In this document: positions 51,800 to 63,499 of the stretch, one piece after another
Position numbering within the stretch: position 1 is the first letter of the stretch
Layout of the letters: the number at the start of each line of letters is the position of its first letter
DNA from: Panopea generosa
Taxonomy: Eukaryota; Mollusca; Bivalvia; Adapedonta; Hiatellidae
NCBI GenBank assembly: GCA_029582155.1
Contig: CM055902.1
Location: 12,579,041-12,643,040 of the forward strand
Direction: 5' to 3'
Length of the DNA stretch: 64,000 nt
Notes under the pieces: generated by a model
Seen by the model: only the letters and a program-made list of their open reading frames with translations
Database searches by the model: none
What the model was told of the DNA's origin: nothing
Translations under genes and position numbers: made by a program

Positions 51800-54700
51800 G
51801 TATATTATCTGTTTATTTAAGGGACACGTAACATTATTTTAAGATATCTGCTTTTCACAGTATTTTTTGTTTGTTATCAAATGGGGTTTAATATCAGTTT
51901 CAACACATAACAGATTATATATACATATTACATATCCATTCTATTTGATGGAGGGAGACCTTAGAATGAATTTGAAAAGAAGCATCGTTTGTCTGCAAGT
52001 AACTGACAAACTTTTTCATATCGATTTTGGACCAACCTGCAAATTGGGCTCGGACTCATGACCCCAACTGTTGGCCCCAGCTGTGAGAGATAAGTTGTAA
52101 TTAGAGGACATCACCTTAGGACACTCGACTACGGAGGACCCCTTGATTTGGGTCAGATGCTTGTTCCTGTTTCACCAACATATTCAAGTACATACTTAAA
52201 TGCTTAATTTAATATCTTATATTTAAGCATTTAGTATACAGGTGATCATTGATTGAGACCGGTTACAATATAGCTGCATGTGATTACATTGACATTAATT
52301 ATAACAAGTAATAAATTAATAGTCAAAACATAGTTACATTTTTAAGTACTTAAGTAAAACTTTAGACAATGTTGGTGAAACAGAAGCCTGGTTATATTAA
52401 TAATCGAAGGTTACATGTATACCCAGATAATTGCTCCTTTAAATTTTTAGTTATTGTGAATAGGGAATAGGGAATTTAGCATAGTATTGGAGAAAGTAAG
52501 ATTAATATTTGAAACATTGCTTTTTAATTTATTAAGATCATTAGATAATTCTGTATATTATATAATTATGTATTACCCCATCATTTGAAGATGACAGCAT
52601 ATAGTGTTACCCCAGTCTGTCCTTCCCAATAATCTAAGTTTGCTTTAAAGGTAGTATGTCAGGTGCTGTAAATGTCTAGAAAAATAAAGCTTTTTTTTAA
52701 ATGAATGTCACGGGATTGTTCATTAAAATAAACACATGAATTCTTGTTTTCTAATTTTTAACTCCTTCTTCTCCTTTCTAGTATAATTCTCTTGCTATAT
52801 ATATACACATCTCATTATTTGATTAACTTTTGCATTACATCTGTTATTTTCACATCAAAAGTTATTGCTAGTGTTTTGAAAAATTATGGTTAATATATAT
52901 AAGTCATTGTTAATTACTGTTTATGATATGTTGAGGGAAGGGCCGAATCTAAGTTGTGAGAACTTGTCATCATCACATTTGTTTCTTTCCGATTTCTGAT
53001 CATTTTTTTAGACTTTTATATTTTCTGACTCGAAAAGGAAGCTTTATGTTAAAATTGGTCGACAGTCCAAAAAAAAGAAAAAAAACGTTTTCAGTTGATA
53101 CAATTCAATGAATTAAGAGGCTTCTACTGTGAAAAGAAAGCATCATGCAGCATTCATGGTATTGGTTTTGAGTAAAATTGATTCAGTGTAAAGGTCACTG
53201 TTACTTTAAATAGAAAAACTGGTCTGTAAACAGTTTGTCAGGATGAGTATTAGATACTTGCAAAGTTTCCTCTAAGATATTTTTATTATATTATAACCAA
53301 ATCCTTTGAAGATATTATTTGTCAATTTTTCATTTTCAGGTCAGTCTTTCGATGACCAGTTTCTACAGGTTACAAGAAACATTACCAGTATCAACAATGG
53401 AGGTAATAAAATTTTAGTAACTATTAAACATACAATGAGACATAGAGGATATTTGTTTGTTTTTGTGTAGGATCAAATTATATTTCATCAAGTGATTACT
53501 AAAAGAATAATATTTTTGGTGATCACGAGATGGAATACCATTCAATCTTACACCAAAACAAACACATTTTCTTTTTATTTCATACATTTACATAAATTGA
53601 CCTCAATTCATCATTAGATATTATTTGATTTATAAGAAAATATTAAAGTACCGGGACTTTTTTGTTTTAAAGAATATTTTTTAAATTGATATGTAAGTAC
53701 AATTTTTTTTTTTTATAATTTCACTGTTTGAAATAGTGGATTACCATAATCCACTGCGAAATATCTATAATTCATCAAAAAGCAAAGAATAAATTACAGT
53801 AACTGTTGTCGTTTTATCTGCCAAAATACCAGAGGTACCATACTCAAAGAGAATAATTGTTTCAATGAAATATCAATTATGTTTTAATGAGAGAGCACTG
53901 TAGTGGTATCCATGGTTACAGGGGTCAGTTTTAGTAAGTGAGCTTTAATTGAAGTTTCACTGAAACAAATAAGTTTCTTTTTGTAATTGAAAATAATTAG
54001 AATACCATTTATTATAGCATTATTTTTCAAAGTGATATTATTAGTTATTATTCACTGAGAATTTGGTATAATTCATCAAATCATAACATAAAAATAGCAT
54101 ACTCTTTCTAGTTGTCAAATCGAAATGGGATTTCTGGAGAAAAAAATAAATAATTAAATTTTCTATATAAGAAAAGGCCTTTAAAATTTTATAGTTTTTC
54201 TTCATCTTTAATATTTTGTAAATAAATCCATTAAAATGATTAAAATATATGTTTATTTTGTGTAGCCAACATGATAGAGAAAGCTGCTAAGATCATTGGT
54301 ACAGAAAGAGATGCGGGCAATACAGGTGAAAAAATGTAAGTTACTGATAGTTTGTCACTTTCATACTGTAACAAATTTGGACATTTGAGAGTTATTGTGT
54401 AGTATTGTTGTAAGTCATTTATGAGTGACAGGTAAATTATGATATAAAATTTAGTAAAAGGGTTGTTGTTTTAATTCCTCTGATAAGGCACGAAGCATGA
54501 GGGGTTTTCATGTGGATTCCCACATGTCATTTTCTCTACACTGTAGCTCAACGCAGGATGGTTAGAGTTTAAAAACATATTACATTAAGACTATATGTAG
54601 CAAACTCTTTCCACTACTGACTAGTCTATGGCCAAGATCAAGGTCACTGCATGATCAAATATCATATTACTATATTTTCTCCCAGGTCAAGATCGCTGTG

Positions 54701-57700
54701 GGTATCAAAGTCATGTGACTACATGTATATTTTCCCTTTCGGGTGGAAAATATGCTATGGAAATCTAATTTTAAAAATAAGAATGCAAATCATAGGTTTT
54801 AATGTGTTGCAAACAACTTAAACTATCCTATGGTCAAAGTCACTGTGGGATCAAAGGTCATATGATTAAATTTCCTGTTCCTGGTTGTGATGCTGCATTG
54901 AAATGAGAGTTTTTTAAAAATACTAATCAGGAATCATAATATGAAGATAGTGTTTTAAAAACAATGCTCACTATCCTTTTGTCAATGCCACTGTGGGACC
55001 AAAGGTCATATATTTACAGCTTTACAGTGGATGTACTGACTTTAAACATATTTTGCATGTCTGTTCAACAAGAAATGTAAGCCACAGAGTGGAGGCATCT
55101 GCTGTATCCCTTGCATACATTTCAAGTTTCAACCAATTATGACCAAATTGTACAACATGCAAAAGTCTCAAATAATAGTATTTATATTTAAATTTATCTG
55201 TTTTGGTGTGTATGTTTTTCAGTCATGAAATATCCCAGGAAACACATGCTACTGTCACAGGAACATTGCGACTTCTGAAACAGATAGGAAGTAAAAGGCT
55301 TGACAGGGTAAGTACATCCTGATAGTTGATTGGACCTGTCTATAAAATGAATAGAGTGCTCCATAGCTGAGTGGTCTGAACGTTTCAAGATCTCTTACCT
55401 CTCACCACTGATGTTGTGGGTTAGAGCCCAGCTTGGTCCAAACAATTCCTTTGTGTGAGAAGGTTTGCCAGTATTTCTTGTCGAAGCAAATTGAGGGTTC
55501 TTCTCTGAATCATGTTTAAGAATCTGGGGTCTTCCTCCACCAAATAAAATTGTGATATGTGGAAAGTGTTTTTAAGCCAATTCAAATAGAATAAAACAAA
55601 ACTTTTAAAAAACACCATACATTTTGTATTACCAGTATGCTTGTATCAAACTTTGTAACCCAACTGTTTCATTGCAGATATTATATAATATGAGGTGAGG
55701 GCAAGATTCTGAAATAGAGATCTGCCATTTTTAAACATGTATTACATTTACAATGGAGAGATTTGGCAAAGTCTGACCCTTGAACTTGTCAAAATATATC
55801 ACAGTGTCACACAGCTGCTAAAGTGTATTAGTGCTCCAGTGGTTAGGGCCTTTGACTGCAAACTCAGTGGTCACATGTTTGATACCTCACTCCTTCAGCT
55901 AAAAATACTTATCAGTCTTTTGGATGAGACTTTAACAAAAATCGAGGTTCCATGTATCAGTGCTTTACACCGCACATGTTAAAGAACTAGAAATGCTACA
56001 AAGGGGTCTTCTGTATCTCTGCACTATCCTCTCAAAATCTAAAATTTACTAATACTCTTCTGGGGTGTTGTCCGTATGGGAAACTGGTGGTTGCGATAAT
56101 TAAAAGTATCATTACGCTGCTAAACATCTTCTTGAAATGAGAACAAAATAAAATATCTATATTGATAACGATAGTTAAGAAATATATGACTTTAATGTGC
56201 AAAAAATATTTTTTGTCAAAATCTAAATAACAAGAAGTCTTTTAAGAAATGGTCATTTCATGTTTAGGTCAACTACAGGATTTATATGAATATACTGGAA
56301 TGAGTCCAACTCTTACATGAATATTTCACTTATATATTTCAGACTCAAAGGCTAAAGTTAGACAAAGTAAAGAATGACTTCCAGGAAAGTTTGCAACGAT
56401 TCCAGACTTTACAAAAGGTATTTCAATGTTTTCAATAAATGTATACCCTCTAGGGATAGAGCCTGGATTTTGAATAATGAAGAGTCAAGAGTGTTTTTGG
56501 TTAATTGAGAGTCAATAAAGGGTTTTTGTTGAAGGGATTATATCAGGTTTTTTAAACAATTTAAAATTGATTAAAACATTTTTTTCCACTGAAATATGCC
56601 TATATATGCTCACTGATCCCATATTACCTAAAGGGTATCTATTTAAACATGTCAAAATAGTATATTAAAAAGGGATTTCCTAACTTAGGCTACACGCCCA
56701 GGTTAGACTGAAATAGATTTCCCGCTTAAAAGTGTATCATATTTTATGACTTATAAAATGAGTCATATGATTTCATTTTGATTTCAATTTGAATTGTTAT
56801 ACACATGGGCGAATCCAGAATTTCAGTTTAGAGGGACCACAACAAAATATCTGAACAGGCACACATGTTTTTCTGTAAAAATATAATGAATTTTAATCTA
56901 ATATGGGAGTTTAGGGGGGCATGGGGTAGAGGCGTACAACATTTTTTTAAGAGTATATCCGCCATTGATACAGGTTTACACATAGTTCAGTTGTTTCATT
57001 TTAAAAAGAGTCTGAATGGCATCAAGCAGTATTTAAGAACTGTCTATTTTAAGAATGGTGATTTCATTTTAAGTGTATCACTCCAATTCTATATCAATTA
57101 TGTCACGTTTTGGTGGATTTGACATACAAAACCATTTTGATTTTATTTCTTAATGATATTGAGATTCTTTTTATCTATTTTAAAAATAATTTTATTTTTT
57201 CAAGACATTTATAGTGTTTTTTCCCCCGATATAATCCCCAGAAAGGAAAGGTAAGGAAGGCTTTTGGTTGAATGAGAGGCAATGAAGGATTTTGGTTAAA
57301 AGAGAGGTAGTGAAGGATTTGGGTAAAAGGAGAGACAATGATGGTTTCGTTTAAAAGAGAGACAATGAAGGTTTTAGTTAAAGGAGAGGCAATGATAGTT
57401 TTGGTTAAAGGAGAGACAATGGAGGTTTTAGTTAAAGGAGGGGCAATGATGGTTTTGGTTAAAGGAGAGGCATTGAAGGTTTTGGTTAAAGAAGGGGCAA
57501 AGAAGGTTTTAGTTAAAGGAGGGGCAATGAAGGTTTTAGTTAAAAAGAGAGGCATTGACGGTTTTGGTTAAAGGAGGGGCAATGAAGGTTTTGGTTAAAG
57601 GAGGAGCAATGAAGGTTTTAGTTAAGGAGGGGCAGTGAAGGTTTTAGTTAAAGGAGGGGCAATGAAGGTTTTTGTTAAAGGAGGGGCAATGAAAGTTTTA

Positions 57701-60700
57701 GTTAAAGGTGAGACAATGATGGTTTTGGTTAAAGGAGAGGCAATGAAGGTTTTGGTTAAAGGAGGGACAATGAAGGTTTTAGTTAAAGGAGGGGCAATGA
57801 AGGTTTTGGTTAAAAGAGGGGCAATGAAGGTTTTGGTTAAAGGAGAGACAATGGTGGTTTTGGTTAAAGGAGAGGCAATGAAGGTTTTAGTTAAAGGAGA
57901 GACAATAATGGTTTTGGTTAAAGGAGAGGCAATGAAGGTTTTAGTTAAAGGAGGGGCAATGAATGTTTAAGTTAAAGGAGAGACAATGAATGTTTTGGTG
58001 AAAGGAGAAGCAGTGAAGTTTTTTTTTGTTAAAGGAGAGACAATGATGGTTTTGGTTAAAGGAGGGGCAATGAAGGTTTTGGTTAAAGGAGGGGCAATGA
58101 AGGTTTTGGTTAAAGGAGGGGCAATGAAGGTTTTAGTTAAAGGAGAGGCAATGAATGTTTTGGTGAAAGGAGAAGCATTGAAGTTTTTTGTTAAAGGAGA
58201 GACAATGATGGTTTTGGTTAAAGGAGGGGCAATGAAGGTTTTAGTTAAAGGAAGGGCAATGAAGGTTTTGGTTAAAGGAGAGACAATGATGGTTTTGGTT
58301 AAAGGAGGGGCAATGAAGGTTTTGGTTAAAGGAGAGGCAATGAAGGTTTTAGTTAAAGGAGAGACAATGATGGTTTTGGTTAAAGGAGAGGCAATAAAGG
58401 TTTTAGTTAAAGGAGAGACAATGATGGTTTTGGTTAAAGGAGGGGCAATGAAGGTTTTAGTTAAAGGAGAGACAATGATGGTTTTGTTAAAGGAGAGGCA
58501 TTGAAGGTTTTAGTTAAAGGATAGACAATGATGGTTTTGGTTAAAGGAGAGACAATGAAGGTTTTAATTCAAGGAGAGGAAGATTTTCATTAAAGGAGAG
58601 ACAATGAACATTTTAGTTAAAGAAAAATCAATGAAGCTTTTAGCTAAAGGAGAGGCAATGAAGGTTTAAGTTATATCCCATGTATTCATTTTTGGTACCC
58701 TGTCAAGTTTTGCTTCTTTTTGACATTTTGGTTTATGTATTAAATAGCTAAGGCCCAGATAAGCTTTCTCAAGTATAGAGACATAATTTATGTGTATTCA
58801 AAACAATTTGATAGAGAGGGGGGGAGTTTGTAATAATTTAGGCTTTTCTAAATTTTGAAGAAAAGAACCTAATAACTGTTTAAGAAATAGTTACCATACA
58901 CTTAAATCAGATCATGGAGAGTTACAAATTAACGCTTACAACTGCCAGTCTTTGTGAAAAATATATGTCTATGACATTTTTTGGCGAAATAAAAATTTTT
59001 TCATATGTATTGCCAAACTATTTTTATGAATTTGTATCGAAATGAAACTATCTGATCATGATATTGGGAGATATTTATGTAGTTTCTTTGCTGAAACTGA
59101 ATAAAATTATGATTAAATGATAGTAAATTAATAAAAATAAAACTTAATGTAAAGTTTAGGTATTCTATTTTTTATGGACTAAGAAGAATTGAATTTGGAC
59201 TATGAAGTTTTGGAATGTCTTTAGTCCAAAAGATTATAATCCTGCAAAGGTTTTGGCACAGACTGCTGCCATATAATGTACAGTTTTAAAATGCTAATTA
59301 TGAAATTGTAACATGACACTTTCTGTTGTACCAATATTATTTGTTGTAAATATTACAGAAAGCAGCAGATAAAGTAAAAACTGCCAGTCGAATGGAAAAA
59401 CCCAAACCATTAAAACAGACAGCTGGATGGCTGGTACGTATTATAAGTGCATGCATCTATATCCCAACAATTCCACCACCCAAGGGGTCCTCAGTGGCCG
59501 AGTGGGCTAAGGTGTTGTGGTCTATCGACAACTTGCCTCTAAACGTTGAGGTCCTCATTAACCAATAGGACTGGTTATTAACCCTTTACTCCATAGATAT
59601 GCGTTGTCCCACACAAATCACTTTGAACACTTCCTGCACTGTTTTCCTATCTGTCAGTTAATATAAACATAATTCACCCATTGCTGATACATGGTGAATT
59701 AATGCTTTCAATTTGGTTGAGCCCAAGAAAATGCTTATGGAGCAAAGGGTTAAACTATTATGTGTAAAGTTTTAAAAGGACTGACAGTAATGTTGAAATT
59801 ACGTTTACTCAAGTTTGTGCATCTAATCAATAGTTACACCAAGGACTTATATAGAAGGATAGGAAACTTGCATATCTCTATATACTAAAGGTTTGTAAAA
59901 TAGCATTCGAAGAATCAATAAATTGGCAAATTAATCATTCAAATTTCACAGGCAACTGATTTCTTTTACATAACATGTAAAGTGCATGTAACTGTAGATG
60001 TTTTATAATGTTTTAAACATACAAAATGATTTTGAATTTGAAATATTGCAGTTTGAATTAAAATTTCAAGTACTTTCCTTGATTTTTTAAGTTGCAGTAT
60101 ATAAATTTTGTAATCATAAGAACTTCAACAGTTTTAAACACAGTTTGCTGGGAATGGTCTCGTTTTGTAGAGAATTCCATTGTGCAAAGAAGGAATATTT
60201 ATTGTATTTCTTAGATGAAAGGAAGTTAGGATATTTGAAAAACGAGATTTTGCGAGATTTAGCATGCATACGCGAGCGTTCATAATACATGTATCTTAAT
60301 CGGTTGCTTTTCCTTCTTTATATAAGTCCTTATTTACACTTATGAACATGAATGCGCATGGGAAAATTCGTTTCTCATTTTTTGTGCCCCCACCCTGCCA
60401 TGAACTTACTGGAAAATTTAACAAGAATTTTTTGGTGTGCACTTTATACTAAATTACACATGGCACATATGAGTTCATATGTCTGGCTGCAGTTTTCATA
60501 ATGATCGATATCTATTATTGTGTCTTTTTGTCGTTGATCTCTCACCTCAGAGTCAAGTGGAAAATTTATCAGTTACTAGCAGAGATGGGTTTTCTTGAGA
60601 TCTGGTAAATCTTCAAGGATCCCAGGAAAGAGTGGTTATGTTAAATTGTGGTCTGTTAGCCCTTGGTGGCATAAAACATTCAACACTATATGATCCTAAA

Positions 60701-61702
60701 TATTCAAACAAAAAAAAACAACTTAACATTCATTTGTTAATTCATTTCATGAATATGGTAATAGAGATATAAAAAAAATTGTAATTCACATTCACATTTA
60801 GATAGATATGTATTAAATAACACCTCATAATGATTATTGTAAACCGGAAATTTGACATATTCTTGGAGCTAGTGTTACTATAAGTGTGGAGCCCATGGTC
60901 CAGTGTTAGAGCATTGGACCCATGATCAGAGGGTCATGGGTTTGATCCTCTGCCACAGCTATGTGTAATGTCCTTGATTAAGACATTTTTTTCTACATAT
61001 ATGCTTCGTGCTGGTCCTACCCAGTGTGATGTCTGAGTTTGTCTAATTACTTGTTTCACAAAATTAATGAAGTAAAATAAATAAGTGGAATAAAACAGTA
61101 ATATTTTTATAGTATATAAAACAATGATATTTTTACATTTTGATATCTCTGTATTTTAATGTCATTTACCGTATACTCCCAAATATATGCCCCCCCCCCC
61201 ACCACCCCCAATTTTTTATATTAAAAATAAAATGACTTAACCTTCTGAAAGCTACTTCTTTTTTCAAAGTAATGGGCGGTAATGTTGTGGACAGAGTGTT
61301 GGCCATTTACACCAAAGGTTGCAAGTTTGATCCTCAGCTCGACCCGATGCCTCTCAAATAACAACACTCAGTACTGGTTCTCCACAGGAAGTGTGTTTCA
61401 TAATAAGCTTTGAGTTTTCTTCGCAATCAAGCTGCCAGGCCCGATTAGCTCAGTCGGTGAAGCGTCTGACTATCAATCCAGGTGTCGTGAGTTCGAATCC
61501 CCCGCCTGGCAACAGTCTCCGTGATGATTGATATACAAAATTGTGTCTCATTATCATTCGTCTCTCACCACTGATTCAAGTTGGAAAGTTATCAGTTACT
61601 TGCAGAGATGGGGTGTACTCGAGTACTGGTTAATCCCAGGAAACAGTGGTTAGGTTAACTGATTGTCTGTTAGCCCTCGATGGCATAAAAATGACACTAA
61701 AT

Positions 61703-61741
<39 letters not shown>

Positions 61742-62870
61742 ATCATGCTAAAAAAATAGGTATAATCTAATCAAAATATATACACACAGAGTTCAAGTTG
61801 AATGAATACCTAATTACTGACTGTGTGTTTTATGGTATTTTACACATACCATATAACCCAAAATGCACCACTCATGGAGTAGTTTATTTGTTGGTATACA
61901 ATATTTATTTATTTATTAATCATGTTTGTTTGTTTAAAATTTTACATTATTTTTTTTCTAACATTTCTCTAATGTTTATTTAGTAGCTGTTTTGTTCATT
62001 CATGTGCCACTGTTTATTTTTATAAGGACGATGATGATGATAACAACATATTAGTAGAAGACGACTCGCGGAGAAAAAATTTATTAGCTCAAGAACAAGT
62101 GATTGATGATGATTATGCTCTAATCAGAGAGAGAGAAGAACAAATACGAGCGTTAGAGGTAAAGTATACCAAAAAAGTCAAGTTTTGCCACAGAACATAA
62201 TATACATATATAGGAAGGGCATATTACACAAGTGGGTAAAAGATGATTGGTCATTTTAGGGCAGAGGAGAGTATGCAGGTTCCGGGCCCAGAATTTCAGT
62301 AATTCGAAATATTCTCACTAATTTTTACTGGGGGGTTAGGGAGAGGGGTGGGTGGATCAGATATTGTGTATATGTGTTGGTTTGATATTTTACACGAGAA
62401 GTAAAAAAATATATGTATAACTAAATACTATTGTATAAAATATTATCCAAAGAGGAATGATGGCTCTACATGTATGTGAAATTCATTCTGCTGAAAAACT
62501 GAATGTTAATATACTCCATTTACAAACCATCATTGATACATTGCTTTAGGGCTATAAAAACTTTTTAAATAAATTAAACATTTTCTTTAAACAATTCTTA
62601 GTACAGAAGTAGTGCGATATGATATTTTCATTTATAATTTACCAATAATAATTTTACCTCCTTTTGGAGAAATACTCTATATGTATTCTTGTTTTTAATG
62701 AATCAATATTACAGGGAGATATTTTAGATGTCAATGAAATTTTCCGGGACCTTGGTGCAATGATACATGAACAGGGCGATCAAATAGATACAATTGAAGC
62801 AAACGTAGAAAATGCTTACCATGATGTAGAACAGGGAGCAGAGCAACTGCAAAAAGCTTCTGTATATCAG
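51709..62870 (+). CDS. STX12: Endosomal syntaxin (STX7/STX12-type Qa-SNARE), 3' end off window
   Basis: Exons: 51709-51799, 53340-53402, 54266-54335, 55223-55307, 56343-56417, 59359-59433, 62027-62158, 62715-62870. Together they give 249 residues with all phases consistent. Order: a Gly/Tyr/Asp-rich N-terminus; an Habc three-helix region (about residues 35-130; [20 protein letters not shown] and [19 protein letters not shown]); a linker with five Asp in a row; and a SNARE motif from about residue 182 with zero-layer Gln217 ([20 protein letters not shown]). The C-terminal transmembrane anchor is missing and should lie in an exon beyond 64000. Family members pair with Qb, Qc and R-SNAREs for late endosome/lysosome or recycling endosome fusion. 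The choice between STX7 and STX12 is uncertain, so the symbol is provisional. Confidence 0.88.
51890..52135 (-). repeat. SINE-D copy (tRNA-derived)
   Basis: The plus strand has GGCTCGGACTCATGACCCCA as the reversed box B and CTGTGAGAGATAAG. Body GATGGAGGGAGACCTTAGAA. Lies in syntaxin intron 1. Confidence 0.6.
52150..53330. other. Syntaxin intron 1, unassigned part
   Basis: AT-rich. ATTTAAGTACTTAAG-like stretches lie at 52186-52375. No exon or known repeat was supported. Confidence 0.45.
53340..53402 (+). CDS. STX12: Syntaxin exon 2 (Ha helix start)
   Basis: Acceptor TTTTCAG, donor G|GTAATA. It encodes [20 protein letters not shown] then G. Phase 1 in and 1 out. Confidence 0.83.
53410..54260. 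other. Syntaxin intron 2, nothing assignable
   Basis: AT-rich intron. No repeat or coding signal was recognised. Confidence 0.45.
54266..54335 (+). CDS. STX12: Syntaxin exon 3
   Basis: Acceptor TGTGTAG, donor GTAAGT. It encodes [20 protein letters not shown] then GEK. Phase 1 in, 2 out. Confidence 0.82.
54340..55220 (+). other. Syntaxin intron 3, weak repeat
   Basis: Three loose copies of GTCA(A/G)..TCACTGTGGGATCAAAGGTC type at about 54620, 54835 and 54980 suggest an old tandem repeat. No gene was seen. Confidence 0.45.
55223..55307 (+). CDS. STX12: Syntaxin exon 4 (Hb helix)
   Basis: Acceptor TTTTTCAG, donor GTAAGT. It encodes [20 protein letters not shown], then IGSKRLDR. This fits the Hb helix of the Habc domain. 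Confidence 0.85.
55352..55610 (+). repeat. SINE-D copy (tRNA-Ser/Leu-like head)
   Basis: GTGCTCCATAGCTGAGTGGT (box A), TGTTGTGGGTTAGAGCCCAG (box B), then GGTCTTCCTCCACCAAATAA. In syntaxin intron 4. Confidence 0.7.
55795..56060 (+). repeat. SINE with conserved central core
   Basis: Head GTGCTCCAGTGGTTAGGGCC and TCACATGTTTGATACC, then GTCTTTTGGATGAGACTTTA, ATCGAGGTTCCATGTA and CGCACATGTTAAAGAAC. This core resembles a domain shared by SINEs of many invertebrates (recalled; family name not assigned). Confidence 0.72.
56343..56417 (+). CDS. STX12: Syntaxin exon 5 (Hc helix)
   Basis: Acceptor ATTTCAG, donor GTATTT. It has 25 codons: [20 protein letters not shown] then QTLQK. This corresponds to the syntaxin pattern DRLVAEFTTSLTNFQKVQR. 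Confidence 0.88.
56529..57240 (-). mobile_element. TTAA-type element, reversed copy of 21093-21817
   Basis: Left end GAAGGGATTATATCAGGTTT, right end CCCGATATAATCCCC. The interior matches the minus strand of 21093-21817. The left TTAA has become TTGA. Confidence 0.7.
57241..58672 (+). repeat. 27-bp minisatellite (about 50 units), open as a 9-residue repeat
   Basis: Unit AAAGGAGAGGCAATGAAGGT then TTTGGTT. The period is nine codons, so long plus-strand frames persist (57338-57571, 57635-57970, 57986-58504) encoding [13 protein letters not shown] repeats. One minus-strand frame (57175-57555) encodes [13 protein letters not shown] repeats. It lies in syntaxin intron 5 and has no exon-like borders, so it is treated as non-coding. 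Confidence 0.93.
58978..59270 (+). repeat. Dispersed repeat (copy 2)
   Basis: Same orientation as 5095-5335; shares AAAATTATGATTAAATGATA, GAATTGAATTTGGACTAT and GGAATGTCTTTAGTCCAAAA. Confidence 0.75.
59359..59433 (+). CDS. STX12: Syntaxin exon 6 (linker)
   Basis: Acceptor ATTACAG, donor GTACGT. It has 25 codons: [20 protein letters not shown] then TAGWL. Separated from exon 5 by an intron of about 2.9 kb that holds a large minisatellite. Confidence 0.85.
59483..59577 (+). repeat. tRNA-Ser/Leu-like sequence
   Basis: GTCCTCAGTGGCCGAGTGGG resembles the D-arm of class II tRNAs. The B box is decayed. Directly followed by the TTAA MITE. Confidence 0.5.
59578..59753. mobile_element. piggyBac-like MITE, second copy
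   Basis: TTAACCCTTTACTCCATA at the left and TTATGGAGCAAAGGGTTAA at the right. The interior CTGTCAGTTAATATAAACAT is the reverse of 49851-50054, so this copy is inverted. Confidence 0.87.
59760..60475. other. Syntaxin intron 6, unassigned part
   Basis: AT-rich; no exon. A stretch at 59790-60000 has short similarity to 12180-12330 on the opposite strand (old shared repeat). Confidence 0.4.
60480..60713 (+). repeat. SINE-A copy, decayed head
   Basis: TAATGATCGATATCTATTAT, GATCCCAGGAAAGAGTGGTT, GTCTGTTAGCCCTTGGTGGC and tail AAATATTCAAAC. Confidence 0.8.
60887..61085 (+). repeat. SINE-C copy
   Basis: GTGGAGCCCATGGTCCAGTG, GTCATGGGTTTGATCCTCTG, GTCCTTGATTAAGACA and tail TGAAGTAAAATAAATAAG. Confidence 0.87.
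61265..61415 (+). repeat. tRNA-derived SINE variant
   Basis: GTTGTGGACAGAGTGTTGGC, GTTGCAAGTTTGATCCTCAG and CAGTACTGGTTCTCCACAGG. Confidence 0.6.
61438..61738 (+). repeat. SINE-A copy, best preserved, (AATC)n tail
   Basis: Head GGCCCGATTAGCTCAGTCGG with box B GAGTTCGAATCCCCCG, then a full body and about eight AATC repeats. It serves as reference for the other SINE-A copies. Confidence 0.93.
62027..62158 (+). CDS. STX12: Syntaxin exon 7 (acidic linker, SNARE start)
   Basis: Acceptor TATAAG, donor GAG|GTAAAG. It has 44 codons, starting [20 protein letters not shown] and ending [18 protein letters not shown]. The last part begins the SNARE heptads. Confidence 0.89.
62170..62700. other. Syntaxin intron 7, nothing assignable
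   Basis: AT-rich with a G-rich stretch at about 62330-62355. No gene or repeat was recognised. Confidence 0.45.
62715..62870 (+). CDS. STX12: Syntaxin exon 8 (SNARE motif)
   Basis: Acceptor ATTACAG, donor GTAAGT. It has 52 codons: [20 protein letters not shown], then [20 protein letters not shown] and [12 protein letters not shown]. Gln in HEQGD is the zero-layer residue. The basic RKxRK segment and membrane helix must follow in an exon not seen before 64000. Confidence 0.92.
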
Positions 62871-62984
62871 GTAAGTCAACCAATAAACTCTGTCTTTTTA
62901 ATGCACCAGGCATTTGTTACCCAGGCTCCCCCTAGGTAGTGACATAGCAGGGGACAGCAGATCAAAAGTGCTGTGCTCAAACCA

Positions 62985-63235
62985 CATGATTGATTGGTTG
63001 ATTGAATATTTAGCATCATTTGTATGCCATCAAAGGTACAGATGATCAGTTAACCTAACCACTGTTTCCTCGAGCACACCCCATCTCAGCAAGTAAGTGA
63101 TAACTTTTCCACTTGAATCAGTGGTGAAAGACGAATGATAATGAGATACAATGCCATATATCAATAATCACGGAGACTGTTGGCGAGCGGGGATTCAAAC
63201 TCACGACCCCTGGATTGATAGTCAGACCCATCTAC
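62985..63235 (-). repeat. SINE-A copy
   Basis: TTGATTGAATATTTAGCATC at the tail, ATATATCAATAATCACGGAG in the body and a reversed box B at GATTCAAACTCACGACC. Confidence 0.85.
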
Positions 63236-63344
63236 TGGACAAGAAGGGCCTTCTTCCACTTGAGTTTGTTTTAAGGTAGTGAAGACACAAGTGAAGTTAT
63301 TGATTGTACATGTAGACACAAGGACTATATATAGAGTATGTGTG

Positions 63345-63492
63345 GAGCTCCTCATCCAGTGGTCGAGCATTGAACCCATGAACTCAGGGTTGTGGGGTCC
63401 TCCTCCATGGCTATGTGTGGTGTACTTCAGCAAGACACTTTTATAGCACTTGCTTAGTACCGGTAATACCCAGGAAGACTTTGAGTCTGATG
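63345..63492 (+). repeat. SINE-C copy
   Basis: GAGCTCCTCATCCAGTGGTC, CATGGCTATGTGTGGTGTAC and ACCCAGGAAGACTTTGAG. Confidence 0.78.
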
Positions 63493-63499
63493 TGATGCA

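Noticed and set aside
57338..58504. Repeat-protein gene (MKVLVKGEA)n
   Set aside because: A minisatellite with a period of nine codons gives this automatically; no start context, splice borders or unique domain.
61438..61512. Functional tRNA gene
   Set aside because: The good A and B boxes belong to a SINE-A head that continues into the SINE body and (AATC)n tail.
62664..62714. ATG at 62664 as a start of a separate small gene
   Set aside because: This is intron sequence before the ATTACAG acceptor of syntaxin exon 8.
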